Shown here: piece by piece, positions 20,101-30,304 of the stretch
How the letters are laid out: the number at the start of each line of letters is the position of its first letter
Position numbering within the stretch: the stretch's first letter is position 1
Assembly (NCBI GenBank): GCA_977006965.1
Contig: OZ345378.1
Coordinates: forward strand, 2,199,694-2,263,693
DNA from: Phymatolithon calcareum
Taxonomy: Eukaryota; Rhodophyta; Florideophyceae; Hapalidiales
Direction of reading: 5' to 3'
DNA length: 64,000 nucleotides
Made by a program: the position numbers and the translations under genes
Notes under the pieces: generated by a model
Database searches by the model: none
Seen by the model: the letters and a program-made list of their open reading frames with translations, nothing else
Told to the model about the DNA's origin: nothing

Positions 20101-21880
20101 AAAAGGTTTGTCTGAGCTGAAAGTTAGAGTACTCGGGTCTGCCTTCTCGGCAATCCCAGTCAGATCCGACGGAAAGGGGGCGTAATGATACGGGTAATAC
20201 CACCGCCATGACTGACAACCTTCAAAATAATACTTCAAGGTCCACACCACACCCTGCATGTAGTGTGTGGATAGTTCAGAAATGGAAGCATCCTCGTCCT
20301 TGGCAAACTCCGGTCCAAACTTTTCGGCGTAGTATTTTCGCTTATTCGTCGTCTGCTTCTTTGAGTGAGTGATACTTCTGCACTTTGCGATTTCAGATTC
20401 GACATCGTAGTTATGAACAGGTGCCCCGATGCCGCTAGATTCCGAGAAGCCGAAAATGGCGTCTAATTCTTCCGAGTCAGAAAAAAGAGTTTTTGGTCCA
20501 TTATGGCCTCTAGGTCCTCTCGAGCGCAGTTCTCTTTCTTTACGCTTCATAGCACGGGGCTCAAAAAGGGCGAGTTTTGCTACAAAAAGTTCAACTCTAT
20601 GCGGGCAAATCCGACCCGATTCAAAGAGATAACCCTCCATGCGTGGAAGAAGTCGCCTGTATAAATGCATCATGGCAACAACCATGCCATCTGCAATTTC
20701 AATCGTCGGTAGATGCGGTAAGAAATCATTTCCCACCAGCATCAACATGAAGACAAAATCGTCCACAATTCGTTCCACGTCAAAATACGGCAATAGTGAG
20801 TTTCCCTCCGCACCTATATCCAGTGCCAGATATTCCCGCAACAAGCCGATGGAAAGCAATTCGAATTCGCCGAACGTGATTGTGTCCAGTTGCGTCGCCA
20901 TCCGGGGACCGCCTTTCCTCTTCCAGTACGCACTGAAATCAACTTTTTCGCGTAAAAGGAAAAAGTGCGGTTCATGAGAAACCAGACCAAGCATGATTAG
21001 GTCCGCATCCAAGCCGTAGAGACAATGGCGTGTATTTGGTGGCATTTTACCAGCCACTTTGACTGCTCGAATGTATTCCATAATTTTGTGCTCTCCTTCC
21101 CCAGGAGCTTCTGCGCCAGACAGAACGACTTCAATATCGGCCCATTGCGGATTATGTGTTACGCGATCCGCAACATAATATTCCAGGGCATCTGTCAATT
21201 TTTGCATGAACTCGGTACCGGGAGAAATGCAGTTGGAATCGAACGGAGTTGATTCTGCAGCCACATACATAGGATCTTCCGCAAGACGTCGTTGATGTTC
21301 ATCAGTACGCTCCTTAGCACTTCGAAACCTTCGCGAGCGCTGCTGGTTCATTTTCGCACGAGGAGCCACACCGTCAATAGCAAAATACAGCAGTTTTCTC
21401 GGACGAATCATGGAGAACAGGTTGTCGATATACTTGAAGACGTCAAGCAGCATATCCTCGTGTGTGCGGGTGACATGCAACAGGTTTTGATATCGTTCGC
21501 CGTCTTCCGAATTCTTGGAGCCATCGCCGCGAACGCAGTTATGGACGATTCCGTTCATATCAAGATACAAGTTATCCATTTCAGGCACGTTGTCATTTTC
21601 AATTTTCGTGTTAATGAGAGGATACCTCTCACTGATGAAGCGGTAGAATTTCGGAACCCCTGGAAACCGACCGATGTAAAGCAAACAAACAAAAAAGATA
21701 AACATAGCATGTTAGAAAACAGAGAAAAAACACAACGTGTGGATAAATGATATACACAGAGTAGAGTAGAAAAAGGCGCAAAACGCGGACTTTATTCTAT
21801 TCTGTTCTGTTCTGTTCTGTTCTGTTCGCAAGGAGACCGGAAATAGCAAGGTGCTGTCGGAGAAAATTGCACTTACCCAT
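17101..21880 (-). CDS. XRN1: 5'-3' exoribonuclease XRN1, two exons
   Basis: A cytoplasmic 5'-3' exoribonuclease that degrades decapped mRNA. I join complement(17101-21659, 21877-21880): exon 1 contributes only ATGG, and exon 2 begins GGGTTCCG. The product is 1520 aa starting MGVPKFYRFISERYP, the invariant Xrn start. The uninterrupted frame would instead begin with a spurious hydrophobic leader read from the intron. After splicing, LYLDMNG places the first catalytic Asp at residue 35, the usual Xrn1 position. Other nuclease signatures follow: AIDGVAPRAKMNQQRSRRF, PGEGEHKIMEYIR, LYGLDADLIMLGL and LVGNDFLPHLP. Downstream are the Xrn1-specific beta domains and a disordered, Lys/Ser-rich C-terminal tail from about residue 1230. 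The length suits Xrn1 rather than the shorter nuclear Xrn2. Confidence 0.93.
21660..21876 (-). other. Spliceosomal intron splitting the XRN1 start region
   Basis: A 217-bp intron read on the minus strand. The 5' site is ATGG|GTAAGT at 21876, the 3' site TTTCCAG|GG at 21660, after a T-rich stretch. A CTAAC branch-point-like pentamer lies about 45-50 nt before the 3' site. Inside is a (TCTGT)5 tandem at 21801-21825 on the plus strand. Splicing restores the invariant MGVPKF start, which is the main proof. Confidence 0.88.
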
Positions 21881-24334
21881 TGTTGACGCTGATTAACAGT
21901 TGGAACGGACGACGCGCATCAGCTCCTTCGCGAAGCGTTCCCCGAGGAAAATCGTTATTTGAAGACGGACGTCTGAATTCAGCCTCAAATGCTTTGTGAG
22001 GACAAACAAGTTCGACACGATCCAGGGAAAAGTGTACTACTGTACGACCCCCCTGTGAATTCGGAACCCACAGTAATTTGGACCATTGTTCAACTTCAAT
22101 AGAAAAATTGTAATTGTCTTACGAATGCTACGATTGACTTTTTCTGGAGGACGAGTTTTGATCTGGTTCGGATAATGAGATCTGCTTTGATCTGCTTCTG
22201 AAATCAGATCTTAGATTGATTTCAGTTCTCCCTCCGCACTTGAGCGGACGATTTTCGTACGTGCCCCGTGATGTACAGTATCAGTGTGACGGGCTGTGCG
22301 ATGGTCGTACAGTACGGCATTCCCTTCAATGACTCTCGCATAGCAAAGTCTGTGGTAGATGATCTTTTCGGAAGGGATTTCCGGCGTGCTTGGTGGTTTT
22401 GTTTTGTTTTGTGAACCCATATTCCCATTTTGGCTAGGTTGTTTCGAAATGCACCTCTGAATCACATGCCTCCACGAATTGCTGTTTGCCACGACGAGCA
22501 TTGGGAACTTGTGCAACGAAAACTGTTGACCTCAAGAGGGCTTCAGTATTCACGCGCAAACAATGTCGATAAGCGAGCGATCGGAGCAATGCCTTAGACG
22601 TCCATTTGTAACAGTGGACAGCTTGCAACGCTGAAATTTTGCTAAATGTACCTGACTTTTGCGCCACGTTATGTTGAAGCCAAATGTGGCAGCTGGTGTG
22701 GCTCTGAAAAAGAGTACAGTATGTGACCTGTAACGCGAGAAAATCAAGTAGTAACCGGATGAACCTGGCTTAACCTTGCGGTGGCTGACACGGGAAGAGC
22801 TATGGTACGCATATTCGCAACTTGGCATTGGGGAAGTCGCGGATGCCGTCGCGACAGAAGGGAATTTTCGCGACTTGTGGACATAAGGGTACTCTGCGAA
22901 TATTTTGCGACGTGACAGGCAGTGTTAGCGATGCGAAGAGATCCGTAGAAAAACAATTATTTCTTGGGTTATTGAGGGGAAAGTGTAAAAAACACAGCGC
23001 ATATGCGAACATGTTAGCCAATTCGCGAGCTGCCGCATTGACTCTATTGCTCTCGTCTCGTCCCACCGGATGTCATTCAGAGAGTTGTAAAAATCAGATT
23101 ATCTGCTGTAACCAGAAGGATCAGAAAGGGAAAGAAATGACCAACAACTCAGTCAGATGCGGTTTACGCGACGACTGTGACGACGGCGCATGATCCAGTC
23201 CCAACCAGAGGTGTGTTCCTGATCCGTTTTTCTTCAACGAGCTCTGACACCGTCCACGTGTTTCCTCCCGGAGCGTAGCATGTAGTACGACGGGAGCCAA
23301 ACGTGACATTTATGCGATAGATTTAACGGCTGGGATAGGTGAAGTATTCTGACATCGGCGAGCGGGCGATGCGCACTCGGGGATCTGAACATATGCGGAG
23401 TATAAGAGGCCAATGGAATTGCAATGATGGATATGCGGTGGAGACGAAATGGCATCGCTCGGAGAAATTGCCAACACCAATCTCATTGCGGCGAATATAT
23501 CCGCCTCCCCAGTCGGTTGAGGTTGACGTCAACAATAATTCCGATCATCGCTCAGGTTCGTGCCCCGCCTGAGGGAGGATCTCCGCATGCACAGTGCTGT
23601 ATCATATCATACAGCACAAGCTTGCTGGTTCAACTCATATGTCTCTGGGCCTCCTGTTTAGACTGAACCTCGAATAGAAAACAACATGATGGCCAGAACT
23701 CGATTTGGGCTGCGCATGTGCAGTACTGTATGATTACCCAATTTTTGCATATTGTAGGGAGCAATCCCGCCACCAATACTGGACCAAGGGAATTTGAATT
23801 CTTGATACTGGAAGTACACTTGCAGCCTTTGCCCAACTTAATCCGCCTTTCTCACCCTCAGCACTCCTAGTCCCGCTTTCACCGCCCGCCTAGGAATTAT
23901 TGGACAAAACTGCTTCTGCGCATATGCCTAGTTAAATGTCGCCATTCCAACCGTAGTTATCCTTTTTTCATTATTTTATTCAAAAGCATCGTATAAACAG
24001 ATTCTGTTCTGACCGTATTGCTTGCATCCCGAACAAACATTAGATCCGTCCTATTTCTCCACCCGGAAACCGGTATACATATCGGACGTCAGCACTTATC
24101 CATCTCGACCCGATCCGACCAACCTACCCACCCAAAAGGAGCCCAAGCGCACAAAGTTGTTCTGAATGGCAAGCAGGTCCTGCCAAACGATTAGTTTCCG
24201 TCATTCTCTCGTCCACGGAGGTGCCCACTGCTAGTGCCGCACTCCATCGGGAACTCTACCATATTCACCAACAAACGAATCGACCCTTCGCATCTTCAGA
24301 CCACTCCGTCAATCTGAATCGCAACATCTCCACA
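21881..24334. promoter_or_regulatory. Divergent intergenic region of XRN1 and the GT11-like gene
   Basis: A 2.45-kb spacer holding both promoters. It contains an inverted repeat with 9-bp arms (GTGCTGTAT / ATACAGCAC, 23594-23617), single copies of the TACAGTA-type motif near 22275 and 22715, and no frame that looks conserved. A sequence rich in GATCTGCTT repeats lies near 22175-22200. Confidence 0.4.
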
Positions 24335-25999
24335 ATGTCATCTTCCGATGTGAATAACAGTGTCCAGGCCGTCGGCAAACTTCTTGTCAAACGTGTCAAA
24401 ATGACCCGCCCCAAGTCTCTGGCTTCTCTCTCTGATGCCTCCAGTCTCTCCAGCGGCGCAATCACACCTCAAAGTAAGGTCAACGCTGGTGTCGAGGACT
24501 GTGTCGAGCTCTGTCGCCTGCTGCTGCAGAAGGTTGGCGCGGATGCCCGTACCAACGACTCTGCCGAACTTGATCGTCTGCTCACTACTGAATACCCCCC
24601 TGGTGTTGCCGAACTTCTTGGTCGCATTACTGGCGCTTTGGATACCGATGGCATCTTGGATTCAGTCTCAGAAGTCACTGACTCGAGTGAAAATGATGAG
24701 GACCAACTGTCCATCCCTGACGTTCTTGCTGATGCAAATCTTTCAGTCGCTCAGAACAACCGTCCGTCAATTCCGATTTCCGTACCCGATTCTCAGTACA
24801 ATTCCAATACTGAAATCGCAATCAGTCGAATCTTTGAACTTGGCAAGTTTAAAGCTGTCCAAGATCCCTCCATTCCTGCAACTGCACCTTACAACGGACC
24901 TGGCGTTATCACCATGACGGGATTTGGCGAGCTTGGACGCTTCGGAAACCAGGTCTTGCAGTATGCCTTTCTCAAATCGTATGCCACTCTGCATAACATT
25001 CCCGAAATTCAAGTGCCGCAGTGGGTAGGGTCTGCAATTTTTGGCCTGGATGACGCCCCAGTTGCACGAGCTCTGCCTCCCGCAGTTGAATTCTACGGCA
25101 CCGTGGCGAATTCCACATTCACTGACGACCTGATCAAATATGTCAAGAATTCGGATGTCACCGGACGAACTGAGGAGCTCGGATTGTCGTGCTTGTCACC
25201 TGAGAATGCCGGCACCGCACCTCGGAATGTAGACATTTGGGGTTGGTTCCAGTGGCACTCGTCATTGTATGCCCCATTCAAGACCATTCTACACGACGTG
25301 TTTTCACCTGTGCCCGCCATTGACGTCAATTTACACGAAATCTTTGACCGCGAGGTGCGACACAGAGGTGGTCGCAAACGCACTGTTGTCGGACTTCATC
25401 TGCGATACGGAGATTACCAAAGCATTGCTGCAAGCTCCTTTGGTTATTGTGCTCCCACGTTGTGGTATTTGCAATGGCTGAAGAGGATATGGCCGACGTT
25501 GGATGACCCTGTATTGATTGTCACATCGGACGACCTGAAGGCAGTGATTGGCGATTTTGCTGAGTACGATCCGGTTACCACCAACATGGTGGGAATGTGC
25601 ATGCCGGCAGAGTTCAAGGGTTTGAAGGCTGGATTTTTCCCAGACTGGTATGCGCTCACGAAATGCGACGTGATGGCCATTTCAAACTCCACATTTAGTT
25701 TCAGCGCGAGTTTGATGAATAATCAGCCGAACTTACGTGTGTTTCGTGCGCATTATGCCGAGCAAATGGTTGAGATTGCGCCGTGGAACACGGAGCCCAT
25801 CGTGCACAGAGACGTGGGCAAAGGAGGCATCTCGCATGCTCTCGAGACGTTGCAAATTCTGTACAACACACAGGGCACAGGGGCTGTGATTCGAAATCTT
25901 GCATTTGAATTACCGTACTATGGAGTGCGGTCAATGGTGATGAAGGCTGTTCTGTGGCGTGAAGCAAGAAACAAGGCCGTGATGACATACCGTTTGTAA
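24335..25999 (+). CDS. GT11-like (alpha-1,2-fucosyltransferase type) glycosyltransferase
   Basis: A 554-aa protein starting at the first ATG (24335); the frame extends upstream only through a GTG. The first 200 residues are a Ser/Asn-rich, partly acidic region with no clear signal anchor. From residue about 200 the GT11 pattern appears: GELGRFGNQVLQYAFLKSYA matches the family's GRLGNQMFQYA start. HLRYGDY near residue 353 matches the HxRxGD donor-binding motif of alpha-1,2 and alpha-1,6 fucosyltransferases, and SNSTFSFSASLMN near 450 matches the NSTFSWW block. The domain order and spacing fit. It probably transfers fucose, or a related sugar, from a GDP-sugar onto glycans. Without a visible membrane anchor its compartment is uncertain. 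Confidence 0.78.
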   Translation: MSSSDVNNSVQAVGKLLVKRVKMTRPKSLASLSDASSLSSGAITPQSKVNAGVEDCVELCRLLLQKVGADARTNDSAELDRLLTTEYPPGVAELLGRITGALDTDGILDSVSEVTDSSENDEDQLSIPDVLADANLSVAQNNRPSIPISVPDSQYNSNTEIAISRIFELGKFKAVQDPSIPATAPYNGPGVITMTGFGELGRFGNQVLQYAFLKSYATLHNIPEIQVPQWVGSAIFGLDDAPVARALPPAVEFYGTVANSTFTDDLIKYVKNSDVTGRTEELGLSCLSPENAGTAPRNVDIWGWFQWHSSLYAPFKTILHDVFSPVPAIDVNLHEIFDREVRHRGGRKRTVVGLHLRYGDYQSIAASSFGYCAPTLWYLQWLKRIWPTLDDPVLIVTSDDLKAVIGDFAEYDPVTTNMVGMCMPAEFKGLKAGFFPDWYALTKCDVMAISNSTFSFSASLMNNQPNLRVFRAHYAEQMVEIAPWNTEPIVHRDVGKGGISHALETLQILYNTQGTGAVIRNLAFELPYYGVRSMVMKAVLWREARNKAVMTYRL

Positions 26000-26395
26000 T
26001 TGTGTTCTATGCTAGGACTGCCTGTCTGGGACAGAATCGGTTGTTCTTCTTTGAGTTAGCAAAAATTGTTACTGTACAGTACTGTTTCTTGAGAGAGCAT
26101 TCGTGATTGGTACTGTACTGTGTTTCCCCTTCTTTCGCATCCATAAAATGGATCAATGCTTTCATGATGACTCGCAAAACGGTGTTTGTTAATAATACGC
26201 TACATTTTTGTCTCAAAACGCTAAAAGAACTTTACAACTCTATAACCACAATCCAATCCATCGTTTGCCCAAGGGAACAGAAGCCCAGTAACCATTATCT
26301 TGAACCAACCCACATTGCCCTGCAAGAACCCTCCCATCCATGCATCCTTTTCTAGACCTCAATTCCCAGTCGACAAGGTTAGACACGACATAAAG
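26000..26395. other. Convergent spacer with TACTGTACAGTA motif
   Basis: This lies between the 3' ends of the GT11-like gene and GET4. It holds the palindrome TACTGTACAGTA at 26070-26081 and a second TACTGTACTG at 26111-26120. No gene is seen. Confidence 0.5.
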
Positions 26396-27346
26396 TCACG
26401 ATCCTGTCATAAGCCCGCGAATCATGGAGGACATCATTCCTCCAAATCCGCCCGCTTGTGGCTGTCGAATCTTGAAGAACTTCTGCGCTACTGACGCGAG
26501 CAGAGGCTCAAGTGCAGGGTCGCGCCTCAAATGGGGGCCATAAGTGGCAGATATCTTCTCGAAAAGTGGGGCCGCGCGTTCCTCAAGTTCACATACCTTA
26601 CACAACAATTCTACAAAATTGGCCAACGGCACTGGGGCTGTTGGCCCAGGCTTTGCCAACGCGGGGTTAGCGGGCCATCCCTGCAGCTTGAAAAATTCTG
26701 CCTTGAGCCTATTAGCATCAGCCAGATTCTCTGCGCTAAGATAAAGCAACACACCACGTGCAAGTAGCAATCCACGCTCCCCGGGTAACGCTGACCCATT
26801 AGCCCATGCGTGAAGAAAGCGAGCATAGCCTTCAGGATCATCGGAGCGCACGAAAAAAGTTTGCGCAGACGCGTTCTCATCCAGGGCTGCGGCCGACGCG
26901 GCGGCGGCAGAATTGAGCTTTGCATCTCCGTGCGTAGTGCCGGCGCAATCCGGACGAGCGGACCATGCGACGACGGCCTTGAGAAAGCGGAGTCGTTCGC
27001 GTTCGATCTCAGATGCCGCCGGTCCCCCTTCTTCCGGCACACGGAACGCAGATGCGAGGGAGAGATGCTTGGCGACCGTGACGGAGGTGGCTGCGACGGT
27101 ATGTGTAACGCAATGCTTGGCGGCTAAGAGACCGAGGGCGCAGCCTGCTTGCGCTTGATCGTTTGAAAGAAGCCATTCAGCACCTGTGAAGAGTGCGTCA
27201 AGAGCCTTTTGTTTTTCGGCATTTGTCGCGGTTTTCTTCGAGGTGAGTCGGTGGTGAAGCATGCGGCACGCTTGCTCAGCGCCGTAGAAGTCCTGCTCGC
27301 GAACACAGCGGGCGTAGCGCTTCTCTAGACTTGCCGCTGACGCCAT
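26396..27346 (-). CDS. GET4: GET4 homologue of the tail-anchored-protein targeting complex
   Basis: A 316-aa all-helical protein starting at ATG 27346 (MASAASLEKRYARCVREQDF); an upstream in-frame GTG is not needed. The order of features follows Get4: an N-terminal repeat around YARCVREQDFYGAEQACRML, an LFTGAEWLLSNDQAQAGCAL segment, FLKAVVAWSA, and LARGVLLYLSAENLADANRL, which corresponds to the conserved ARAVLQYLCLENLKDAN region. A hydrophobic segment ANFVELLCKVCELEERAAPLF is followed by the C-terminal helix. Get4 forms a cytosolic complex with Get5/Ubl4A that hands tail-anchored membrane proteins from Sgt2 to Get3. The length (about 310 aa) is normal. Confidence 0.85.
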   Translation of the reverse strand: MASAASLEKRYARCVREQDFYGAEQACRMLHHRLTSKKTATNAEKQKALDALFTGAEWLLSNDQAQAGCALGLLAAKHCVTHTVAATSVTVAKHLSLASAFRVPEEGGPAASEIERERLRFLKAVVAWSARPDCAGTTHGDAKLNSAAAASAAALDENASAQTFFVRSDDPEGYARFLHAWANGSALPGERGLLLARGVLLYLSAENLADANRLKAEFFKLQGWPANPALAKPGPTAPVPLANFVELLCKVCELEERAAPLFEKISATYGPHLRRDPALEPLLASVAQKFFKIRQPQAGGFGGMMSSMIRGLMTGS

Positions 27347-27904
27347 TTCTGCGCACCAAAGCACGCGCTAATGCGCAGGACGGAGGACGACGGATTGCGT
27401 AAGGAAATGCGCTGGTTGCAAACCGAAAAAGTGGATCGCGTAGGCTTTGAGCCAGGAATTGACTGCCGCGCTGTACCGAAAAAAATCGTACAATTTGGTT
27501 GCTGCACCAGTTGGCTGGTTTGTTTCCATGTTGCATGCAAACCACGAAATTCAGCATCATTACAGTGCAGTGTAAGGATAACCTCCAGTATTCGATTCTT
27601 GATCCTATGGAAGAAGTTCATCGCGTGAAACTGCCATCAAGGGAAAGTTAGACTTACCTCTGCTGCCATGAAAGCTTTTGGACGATTTTCGGAAGTCTGC
27701 TTTACGGATGCTTAACGGTTTAATCCGCAAAGAAGACTCCCAAATACCGTCCAAAACCTTTCGTGGCAGTTTCAAACGATGAGCTTCTGACTGGAGCTTC
27801 TTCCACTCTGAGATGTGGAGCATTCTTATGAACGTCTTTGGGGCTCATGAGGTTGTAGGTCCGTCCGGACAGACCAGCGCAATGCGGCCTTCCTCGGTTC
27901 AAAA
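27347..27904. promoter_or_regulatory. Divergent promoter region of GET4 and the hemerythrin-like gene
   Basis: A 558-bp spacer between divergent ATGs, presumably a shared promoter region. No additional gene, repeat or RNA is recognised. Confidence 0.4.
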
Positions 27905-28846
27905 ATGGATGTCTCCATCGCCGAACTAAGGATCGACGCAGTGCAAATCGCAGACATGTCGTTAGACGCCGAATGCGTCCTCGAGCGCGCACAAGTTGCC
28001 TCAGCGGCCGTTTCCGCAATGCCTTATCTGGGCACTGTAGGTGCCTACAACAAGCATTGGCATGTCGACGCCGTGTCCCTTCCGCATAATGCGATTCGCA
28101 AAATATTGTCGACACTCTTCTCGGCCACATCTTCGCTGCACACGCTGGCGCTCGATGCAACGTCGCACGATGTAGACTTGTATGTAAAGTACGTTTGGCA
28201 TTGCGCCCACTTCTTCACCACCGTGCTTTCCTGCGAAGAAGCGGCACTATATTCGGAAGTAGAGACCGGTCTACTGCGTCGCGTCGACCTTGGAGGGGAG
28301 GCGTTATCGCCCGGCGTGCGTGCCCAGACGCGACGAACGCTACTCGCGCACTTGAATGCGCTACGTGCCGTGGTGCGCGACTCCAAGCATACGCCGGCGT
28401 TGCAGCTTGCCGCTCGCGCTCGCGCCGCATTGCTCGAGTTTACCACGCCTGCGGAGGCGTATTTTAAAGCGAAGGAGCGCGCGCTGCCTCGCGTGTTGTC
28501 GAAGCGATTTCGAGGGACACGCGGAAAGAATAAGATCGAAGGCCGGACGCTGGAGATCCTGTCGAAGCAAGAGGATGGCAGCATGTTTTCTGCCATGCTG
28601 GTTTGCTCATTGGGTTCTAGTGAGGTTGTGGCAGAATTTGCGTCGCGGCACTTTGGCAAAGATGAGGGCGCGATGGATGAATTCCTGAAGGCAAGAGATG
28701 TTGTCCATGCCGGGTTTTTGCAAATTCCGATTGTGTTTGAGGCGGCGGCTGCGAAGTATGCTGCCCGATTCTCAGTGGATCGATTTCTCAAGGAGTATGG
28801 AAAAGGCCGTGCCCGTGATGAGCTTGTAGCGCTTGTCGGACAATGA
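27905..28846 (+). CDS. All-helical protein, possibly hemerythrin-like, paralogue 1
   Basis: A 313-aa, apparently fully helical protein. Residues about 54-130 contain WHVDAVSLPHNAIRKILSTL and YVWHCAHFFTTVLSCEEAAL. The spacing (H...H...H...EE) resembles the first two helices of hemerythrin/HHE domains, in which His and Glu bind a di-iron centre; this is a pattern reading, not a proven match. The second half has LPRVLSKRFRGTRGKNK, a basic stretch, and ends in a helix with YGKGRARDELV. The neighbouring minus-strand gene shares the same order of motifs, so they are paralogues facing each other across 276 bp. There is no signal peptide or membrane segment. Confidence 0.7.
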   Translation: MDVSIAELRIDAVQIADMSLDAECVLERAQVASAAVSAMPYLGTVGAYNKHWHVDAVSLPHNAIRKILSTLFSATSSLHTLALDATSHDVDLYVKYVWHCAHFFTTVLSCEEAALYSEVETGLLRRVDLGGEALSPGVRAQTRRTLLAHLNALRAVVRDSKHTPALQLAARARAALLEFTTPAEAYFKAKERALPRVLSKRFRGTRGKNKIEGRTLEILSKQEDGSMFSAMLVCSLGSSEVVAEFASRHFGKDEGAMDEFLKARDVVHAGFLQIPIVFEAAAAKYAARFSVDRFLKEYGKGRARDELVALVGQ

Positions 28847-29122
28847 GTTGAGGAGCAAGAAAGGCAGGCAGACAGGCATGTAGTTGTTGTAGTTGATTGG
28901 GAGCTGCAGCATCGCAGCGCGGAGTGAAGACTGTTGAGTGTTGAATCCGATATGGTGTGGTGGACTTGAAATAAAATAGGGCTTTATTTATACTGTACTG
29001 TATTGGTGTGCGGCACCAAGCAGGACATGATATGCAATTACTGTATGTAGACGCAGGCACGCTGCACATGCAGCAGACGTCCATCCATCTCGAACAGTGT
29101 ATGCATGCAACGTGTGTGTGTA
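28847..29122. other. Convergent spacer between the two paralogues
   Basis: It holds the 3' ends of both hemerythrin-like genes. A TACTGTACTGTA copy lies at 28991-29002. Confidence 0.5.
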
Positions 29123-30304
29123 TCAGAAATGTAAAAAGCGTGCGACGTCTTCATCGCGCGACTCGGGGGAAGTATTCGTCGAAGCATAGGCGTCCAGATG
29201 ATCATCATGTGAAAACAGAGGACGAATTTTCTCCGGCGTACGGGGCGGGGAATCAATGCCCTTTTTCGCCAACAAGTTATTGACATCACGATGAACACCA
29301 CGATGGGCATCCAAGCGGCGCTGAAACGCGATCGGCACTACAACATGATCGCGATAATATCTCTTCGCCCATCTGGGATACAAAAGTCGATTGACCGGTC
29401 TCAAATTTTTCTTCACCCACTTATCTCTCAATGCCGGCTGCATCCACTCGGCCATGAGTGCGACTCTGATGCCACCTTCTGGACCGCGACGCAAGGCTGA
29501 TATGACCTTCCTGTCCAGCGCCGGTTTCTCCCCCGGAGCGCGATTAGCACGTATGAGTGGAACCAATGCGGCCTGCAATGCGGTGCAATAGTCAAGAATT
29601 CTTGCGCTGGCGACGGGAGCATCAACTAGAAAAACAGAGAGAACATCGGTTCGATCAACGTGTCTACGTAGATCGAGAGTGGCCTCCACGGCTGCGACAG
29701 CATCGAACACAGCCACTCGAGCATCATCAAGTTCTTGACGCAATGTAGCTCCGCCTCTTGCAAGTGCCCACGGTACAATGAGTCGTTGCTCAGTTTCAAG
29801 CACGGCGTCTGTAAATTGGGCAAACACGAGCCACCAATCGGAAAGCTCATCGACTTCATGATCCTGTACTCGAGTAGGACCGCGGATGCGAAGACTTGCG
29901 CAAATGGTGCGCAAATGGGCGCATTCGGAACGGAGCGCATTATGGGCAACCGAGAGTACATCGGTAGCCCAACATGTGGACGACGACGATGTTTGCGGCT
30001 TGCTGGATGCACGACATGGCATAGTACGACGTGCAAAAGAGCGGGAGGGGGAAGAGTGCTGCAGTGGTTGTGGTGTTGAGAGCTTTCGCGAAGGTTGAGT
30101 GGAACGATGGGAACGGAGGAAGAGGGAGGCCGACGAAGGTTCTGGTTCAATGCCGGCAATGGAGATGGGTATGTGTGGGAGTGTGCGACATGAGAGGGCG
30201 CTTGCGACCGGGGTGGAGCGATGACATGCGAATGGAGAACAGGTGCACAACTCACCGCCCGCGCATGGGAAGATGGAGTACGACTCCGTACGGGCACTTG
30301 ACAT
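29123..30304 (-). CDS. All-helical protein, possibly hemerythrin-like, paralogue 2
   Basis: A 393-aa product from the first ATG (30304); ATG 30022 would give 299 aa, closer to the paralogue's 313. The region between these starts is Ser/Arg/Pro-rich and poor in acidic residues, so it may be an organelle-targeting peptide or simply untranslated sequence. The core WATDVLSVAHNALRSECAHL and WWLVFAQFTDAVLETEQRL aligns by eye with WHVDAVSLPHNAIRKILSTL and YVWHCAHFFTTVLSCEEAAL of the neighbour. KVISALRRGPEGG corresponds to the neighbour's VLSKRFRGTRGK, showing a shared C-terminal half too. Only some of the putative metal-ligand His are shared. Function is unknown; the pair probably arose by inverted duplication and has diverged strongly. 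Confidence 0.68.
   Translation of the reverse strand: MSSARTESYSIFPCAGGELCTCSPFACHRSTPVASALSCRTLPHIPISIAGIEPEPSSASLFLRSHRSTQPSRKLSTPQPLQHSSPSRSFARRTMPCRASSKPQTSSSSTCWATDVLSVAHNALRSECAHLRTICASLRIRGPTRVQDHEVDELSDWWLVFAQFTDAVLETEQRLIVPWALARGGATLRQELDDARVAVFDAVAAVEATLDLRRHVDRTDVLSVFLVDAPVASARILDYCTALQAALVPLIRANRAPGEKPALDRKVISALRRGPEGGIRVALMAEWMQPALRDKWVKKNLRPVNRLLYPRWAKRYYRDHVVVPIAFQRRLDAHRGVHRDVNNLLAKKGIDSPPRTPEKIRPLFSHDDHLDAYASTNTSPESRDEDVARFLHF

Noticed and set aside
17101-21705. XRN1 with the hydrophobic N-terminus MFIFFVCLLYIGRF
   Set aside because: That leader is intron sequence; splicing to the upstream ATGG gives the invariant MGVPKF start.
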